DNA from: Amphritea atlantica
Lineage (GTDB): Bacteria; Pseudomonadota; Gammaproteobacteria; Pseudomonadales; Balneatricaceae
DNA length: 64,000 nt
Assembly: GCA_024397875.1 (NCBI GenBank)
Contig: CP073344.1
Span: 4,145,001 to 4,209,000 of the forward strand
Reading direction: 5' to 3'
Under the pieces are notes generated by a model, which was not told the origin of the DNA, ran no database searches, and saw nothing but the letters and a program-made list of their open reading frames with translations. Below, piece after piece: positions 60,272-64,000 of the stretch. Made by a program: the position numbers and the translations under genes. Every line of letters starts with the position of its first letter. Positions within the stretch are counted from its first letter, which is position 1.

Positions 60272-60400
60272 TATAACTTATCTATAATATTAAGCTTTAA
60301 ATGTTATAACGATATCAGGGCTTCTCAGCTCTATTTTCAGCTCTATTTCAGGATAGCCTCATATATTGAATGTGAAATGGAAGCAAATGAGGATATCACC

Positions 60401-60652
60401 ATGAGCATTAAATTCTTATCAGCGATTACTCTGGGATTGGTAGTGGTCTCATCTAGCGTATTTTCTGCTGGCCCTACACTAAATGACCCTTATTCCGGAC
60501 ATGTAATGAACAATTCAAAAGTAAATTCCAGCTATGGAATTCATGATGCAGAAATGCGTAGTATGTCTATGTCTACTCAATCTGTTGATAAAGCGATGAG
60601 CCACGACATGATGGCCCCAGTTTTTGGTTGGGATGCTGATTCATCAAGGTAA
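60401..60652 (+). CDS. small secreted Met-rich protein of unknown function
   Basis: The 83-residue product has an N-terminal signal peptide (IKFLSAITLGLVVVSSSV, likely cleaved after FSA). The mature roughly 60 residues contain seven methionines and three histidines, including MRSMSMSTQ and AMSHDMMAPVFG. No family was recognised. Met/His-rich exported peptides sometimes bind copper, but this is only a suggestion. The ATG at 60401 follows GAGG; an in-frame ATG at 60377 adds eight residues before the signal and is less likely. It has its own terminator. Confidence 0.65.
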   Translation: MSIKFLSAITLGLVVVSSSVFSAGPTLNDPYSGHVMNNSKVNSSYGIHDAEMRSMSMSTQSVDKAMSHDMMAPVFGWDADSSR

Positions 60653-60671
60653 CTGAAACAGCTTTATATAT

Positions 60672-60707
60672 AAAAAAGCCTCACGGTGCACCATGAGGCT
60701 TTTTTTT
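60672..60707. terminator. bidirectional terminator between the small secreted gene and dctM
   Basis: Arms AAAAAAGCCTCA and TGAGGCTTTTTT enclose an inner hairpin, with T-runs on both strands. Confidence 0.88.
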
Positions 60708-60720
60708 GATCAGTTCTGAC

Positions 60721-62100
60721 CTAACCATACACCAGATTTGGCAGCCAGGTAGCCAGTGCAGGCCATTGCGCAAGTGCCATCAGTGCCACCAGCTGGATCA
60801 TGATAAATGGTATTACCCCCCGATAGATCTGCATGGTAGAGATACTTTCCGGTGCTACCCCGCGCAGGTAGAACAGGGCAAAACCAAACGGAGGTGTCAG
60901 GAATGAGGTCTGCAGGTTGAGGGCGATCATCACCCCAAGCCAGACCGGATCGAGGCCCATCGCCAGCAGAATAGGGGCGACAATCGGCACAACAACAAAG
61001 GTGATCTCGATAAAGTCGAGGAAGAACCCCAACAGGAAGATCACCAGCATCACCAGCGCCACCGCTCCAAATACCCCGCCAGGTAAGTTGGACAGGAACT
61101 GCCGCACCAGATCATCGCCGCCATAGCCACGGAACACCAGCGAGAAGATCGATGCACCCACCAGGATAATGAACACCATCGAACTGACCTGAGTGGTCGT
61201 GCGCATCACCTCTTTGAGAATGCTCAGAGTGAAGCACCGGCGGACCATCGCCAGCACCATCGCGCCTACGGCACCGACCGAAGCGGCTTCCGTAGGGGTT
61301 GCCCAGCCCCCCAGTATTGACCCCAGCACCAGACCGACCAGAAAAACCGGAGGTAATAGCGCAGAGATCACCCGTTTAAACATGTTATCCATGGCATCCC
61401 GTTCCTCTTTAGGGATCGCCGGGACGGTGTCAGGGTGGAAGATTGCTTTAAAAATCAGATAGGCGATATAGGCTGCTACCAGTAACAGACCTGGCAACAG
61501 TGCGCCGAGGAACAGGTCACCGACAGTCACTGTTTCGGGTGAATAGATCCCCTGATCCAGTTGTGCCTGCTGATAGGCTGAAGAGATCACATCACCCAGC
61601 AGAACCAGCACAATCGAGGGAGGGATAATCTGTCCAAGGGTACCCGATGCACAGATGACGCCGGTGGCTACCTTGGGGTCATAGCCGCGGCGCAACATGG
61701 TCGGCAGAGACAGCAAACCCATGGTAACCACGGTTGCTCCTACGATACCGGTGCTGGCTGCCAGTAGCATACCGACAACGGTGACCGATATCCCCAGCCC
61801 CCCCCGCATCGGGCCAAACAGTGCGGACATTGTATCCAGCAGCTCTTCAGCGATTTTGGATTTTTCCAGCATCACGCCCATAAAGACAAACAGGGGCACT
61901 GCAATCAGAACGGAATTATTCATAATACCGAACAGGCGGTTAGGCACCGCTTCAAGGAAACTGGCTTCAAAGTGCCCGGTCATAATCCCGATAGCAGCAA
62001 ATATCAGCCCGGTTCCCGCGAGGGAGAACGCCACTGAGTAACCCAGTAGCAGAACAAATATTGCACCGACAAACAGCAATAATGGTAAATATTCAATCAT
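60721..62100 (-). CDS. dctM: TRAP transporter large permease DctM
   Basis: The 459-residue protein has about 12 hydrophobic segments. Conserved pieces are NSVLIAVPLFVFMGVMLEKS, GIVGATVVTMGLLSLPTMLRRGYDP and LNLQTSFLTPPFGFALFYLRG. It uses ion gradients to import the solute delivered by DctP. Its ATG overlaps the dctQ stop by four bases. Confidence 0.93.
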   Translation of the reverse strand: MIEYLPLLLFVGAIFVLLLGYSVAFSLAGTGLIFAAIGIMTGHFEASFLEAVPNRLFGIMNNSVLIAVPLFVFMGVMLEKSKIAEELLDTMSALFGPMRGGLGISVTVVGMLLAASTGIVGATVVTMGLLSLPTMLRRGYDPKVATGVICASGTLGQIIPPSIVLVLLGDVISSAYQQAQLDQGIYSPETVTVGDLFLGALLPGLLLVAAYIAYLIFKAIFHPDTVPAIPKEERDAMDNMFKRVISALLPPVFLVGLVLGSILGGWATPTEAASVGAVGAMVLAMVRRCFTLSILKEVMRTTTQVSSMVFIILVGASIFSLVFRGYGGDDLVRQFLSNLPGGVFGAVALVMLVIFLLGFFLDFIEITFVVVPIVAPILLAMGLDPVWLGVMIALNLQTSFLTPPFGFALFYLRGVAPESISTMQIYRGVIPFIMIQLVALMALAQWPALATWLPNLVYG

Positions 62101-62654
62101 AGCGGGTGCTCCCCATGAGTATCGGCTTCCGTCAGATGCTCCAGCCCACTCAGCACCAGTATATTGCGCAACAGCTCAGCGATCCCCTGCAAGATCATCA
62201 GCACAGGCATCAGTAGCAGAGAGGTCTTGAGGATGTACAGTGCTTCAATACCCCCGGCTTCCTGAGAGCCTTCCATGGTATGCCAGGAGAACAGTACATA
62301 CTCCCAGGAGATCCACAGAATAAATAGCGAAACGGGAAGCAGCAGAAAGAGGGTGCCGATAATATTGATAACGGCTTTACCCCGCTCGCCTAGCGGTCGA
62401 TAGAAGATATCGACACGGACATGGCCGTCGTGCTTGAGTGTATATCCCGCGCCAAGCAGGAAGACGAAACTGTGCATATAGATCACAGATTCTTGTAACT
62501 GGATGTTGCCGATATTGAGGACATAACGCATTACAACGACAACAAAGGTCACCAGCACCATCAGCAACGTCAACCAGGCGATACTTCGGCCGGTCCATTC
62601 GCTGAGACCGTCAAGTATCCTGACGACCGTTGCAATCGGATTCTTATTATTCAT
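62097..62654 (-). CDS. dctQ: TRAP transporter small permease DctQ
   Basis: The 185-residue protein has four membrane helices. Its conserved part is YMHSFVFLLGAGYTLKHDGHVRVDIFY. It forms a complex with DctM. It is first in a two-gene operon and no third TRAP component is on this strand. Confidence 0.93.
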   Translation of the reverse strand: MNNKNPIATVVRILDGLSEWTGRSIAWLTLLMVLVTFVVVVMRYVLNIGNIQLQESVIYMHSFVFLLGAGYTLKHDGHVRVDIFYRPLGERGKAVINIIGTLFLLLPVSLFILWISWEYVLFSWHTMEGSQEAGGIEALYILKTSLLLMPVLMILQGIAELLRNILVLSGLEHLTEADTHGEHPL

Positions 62655-62846
62655 GGTTTAAATTCCATTCAGAGCTTACTTTGCCGTTGCAGTATACAGT
62701 AAAAAAGCGAACCGAATCAGCGGATTAATGAACCTGGTTGAAGGCGCAGTAAGCGCTTGGGTGGGAGCAGCAAATCGAGCATAACTGCTGCAAAATGATT
62801 TCTGCGCGGTACAATAGGGACCAAATAGAGCCTGGGGGTATATCTG

Positions 62847-63443
62847 ATGTCACAATGGTCACTTGAACATGAGCTTAAAGCACTCGATGGCTGGCAACTG
62901 AGCGCCTTCTCAGTGGCGCTGACAGAGCGGATGTTTCCCAACTTTGCGCTGTTTTCAACTTTGCTTGAATTTGGTGACCGTGATCAGGTGCGCAGCATTC
63001 TGGATGGTATCTGGAACCGGCTTAGCAATAGCGGAGCGAAGATGAACTTTGAGGTTCAGCAGGCGAATGTTGAAGCGAATATGCCGGATCTGCAGGTGTT
63101 TGATATGTATGGTGCTTCACCGGCATTGGATGCGATGGTTGCGCTGTACTCAACAATCAACTGTCTGCTGGAACCAAACCGCACGGAAGCCGCCAATATC
63201 GGCAATCTGTCGCTGGAGTGTGTTGCCACCTTTATTGAAGTAACTGCCGATGCCGATATGTCCGACGAAGAGTTGCTGGTCTATATCAGCCATCACGACA
63301 TGATGTTGCAGGAAGAAAGCTTTCAGGAAGAGGTCATTAAGCGGCTGTCGACGATGAAGAGTGCTACGGCCTCCGCCATCAATGAACTTAAACGCCTGGC
63401 GGCAAATGAAGGTGTCAGTAATATAGGCGTCAGTGAAGAGTGA
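62847..63443 (+). CDS. yjaG: YjaG family (DUF416) protein
   Basis: The 198-residue soluble helical protein includes LDGWQLSAFSVALTERMFPNF and FDMYGASPALDAMVALYSTIN, and ends in the acidic region EEELLVYISHHDMML-type sequence, matching YjaG of enterobacteria. Its function is unknown. The stop overlaps the start of the next gene. Confidence 0.88.
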   Translation: MSQWSLEHELKALDGWQLSAFSVALTERMFPNFALFSTLLEFGDRDQVRSILDGIWNRLSNSGAKMNFEVQQANVEANMPDLQVFDMYGASPALDAMVALYSTINCLLEPNRTEAANIGNLSLECVATFIEVTADADMSDEELLVYISHHDMMLQEESFQEEVIKRLSTMKSATASAINELKRLAANEGVSNIGVSEE

Positions 63444-63703
63444 TGTTGCGACTGGGTCTGATACTGCTGATACTCCCCGGCGTGGTTTTGATGGGGGCAT
63501 TCTGGTCTGAGCTGAATACCGTGAATGAGTGCCTCGCAGCCGGGGGATCGTACAATTACACGGCGCAGGCCTGCGATATGCAGGGGAGACAACCATTCAT
63601 CCCCTTTGCTCTCCGTAATCCGCTGTTTGTAAATCTGACCATGCTGGCCTCTGCCGCTGGCTTTTGCTGTTGTCTGTTCGGGCTATACGTCCGCAGACGC
63701 TGA
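63443..63703 (+). CDS. small membrane protein of unknown function
   Basis: The 86-residue protein has a hydrophobic N-terminus (RLGLILLILPGVVLMGAFW), a short outside loop with Cys residues (NECLAAGGSYNYTAQACDM) and a second helix (FVNLTMLASAAGFCCCLFGL). The two loop cysteines could form a disulfide. I do not recognise a family. The ATG at 63443 overlaps the yjaG stop (TGATG); GTG at 63440 is an alternative. Confidence 0.7.
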   Translation: MLRLGLILLILPGVVLMGAFWSELNTVNECLAAGGSYNYTAQACDMQGRQPFIPFALRNPLFVNLTMLASAAGFCCCLFGLYVRRR

Positions 63704-63723
63704 ATCAAAAGGACTTAAGGTAT

Positions 63724-64000
63724 ATGCGACGTTTTTGGCTGGGGCTGCTGCTGGCAATTATTGTAGGTGTTTTCTATAGCTGGCTGAACGCACCGGAATG
63801 GCTGGAAGGCTGGAATGAAGAGCATCAGCAGATGGTTGAGCAGCAGCGCCAGGCAGGCATTGCCGCCGGCATTGAAACCGATCAGCAGGGGTGTGTTAGC
63901 GAGGCGTTACAGCGTGTGGAAAGCTGCCAGGAGTCTGAATACCGCTGTACTGTTAGCGGAGGCACCTTTTTTAAAGCCTGCTGGGAGAGCAGTCAGCCTT
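63724..64000 (+). CDS. membrane-anchored or secreted protein, partial at window end
   Basis: From ATG 63724 the frame is open to the edge. It starts RRFWLGLLLAIIVGVFYSWL, a membrane anchor, then a charged helix EGWNEEHQQMVEQQRQ, then a cysteine-containing domain (CVSEALQRVESCQ, CTVSGGTFFKACWES). I do not recognise the family. It follows the small membrane gene by 20 bases with an AAGGACTTAAGG ribosome binding site and probably belongs to the same transcript. Confidence 0.65.
   Translation, partial: MRRFWLGLLLAIIVGVFYSWLNAPEWLEGWNEEHQQMVEQQRQAGIAAGIETDQQGCVSEALQRVESCQESEYRCTVSGGTFFKACWESSQP

Overview
The window looks like a replication-origin segment of a marine gammaproteobacterial chromosome, most likely an Oceanospirillaceae-type organism (Amphritea/Neptunomonas/Marinobacterium-like). 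The evidence is gene order and protein type: gyrB-recF-dnaN-dnaA / rpmH-rnpA-yidC-mnmE, mnmG-rsmG-parA-parB-atpIBEFHAGDC and glmU-glmS. BCCT and TRAP transporters, a Cache-domain chemoreceptor and betaine-type catabolic genes also point to a marine heterotroph. The genus is inferred from gene content, not from a database comparison.

Layout. 1-2660: a partial DUF3095 gene and a short-form ilvA preceded by a leader peptide and terminator that look like a classical Ile/Thr attenuator. 2935-6366: molybdate operon modEABC (minus strand) with a candidate ModE site. 6585-6794: remnant of an amino-acid ABC ATPase. 6963-9233: a CbrA-like sodium/solute symporter protein that ends in a coiled coil and has no kinase. 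9404-10510: RibBX. 10622-20470: a catabolic island with a BCCT transporter, succinate-semialdehyde-type dehydrogenase, CMD protein and GntR regulator on the minus strand, and AA_synth protein, alpha/beta hydrolase, flavin reductase, luciferase-like monooxygenase and aldehyde dehydrogenase on the plus strand. The enzyme set matches the trigonelline (N-methylnicotinate) ring-opening pathway TgnABCDE. A perfect 34-bp palindrome upstream of the BCCT gene recurs imperfectly in the GntR/AA_synth divergent promoter, which ties transporter and enzymes to one regulator.

20859-31550: gyrB, recF, dnaN, dnaA on the minus strand, then rpmH, rnpA, yidC, mnmE on the plus strand; yidD is absent from its usual place. 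An island of small covarying hairpins lies between yidC and mnmE. 31556-34396: a polyamine-related minus-strand group that appears to be decaying or variable: a LuxR-type regulator frameshifted at a (GATCT)4 repeat, an intact N-carbamoylputrescine amidase, and a PotF-like binding protein with an apparent internal deletion. 34529-34966: trxC. 34967-35992: a 1-kb gene-free, AT-rich stretch with many DnaA boxes, the likely oriC, followed by mnmG-rsmG-parAB and the complete ATP synthase operon.

47597-49293: three consecutive lipoprotein genes (CsgG-like, DUF4810, DUF799). 49398-53485: a TrmB-type regulator divergent from glmU-glmS. 53749-57515: a chemoreceptor and a membrane-anchored glutamate-synthase-like FMN protein. 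57577-62654: a small PA3496-like protein, HexR, a TRAP keto-acid-type transporter split over two strands, and a small Met-rich secreted protein. 62847-64000: YjaG, a small membrane protein, and a gene running off the end. No tRNA, rRNA, CRISPR, prophage or intact insertion sequence was seen.
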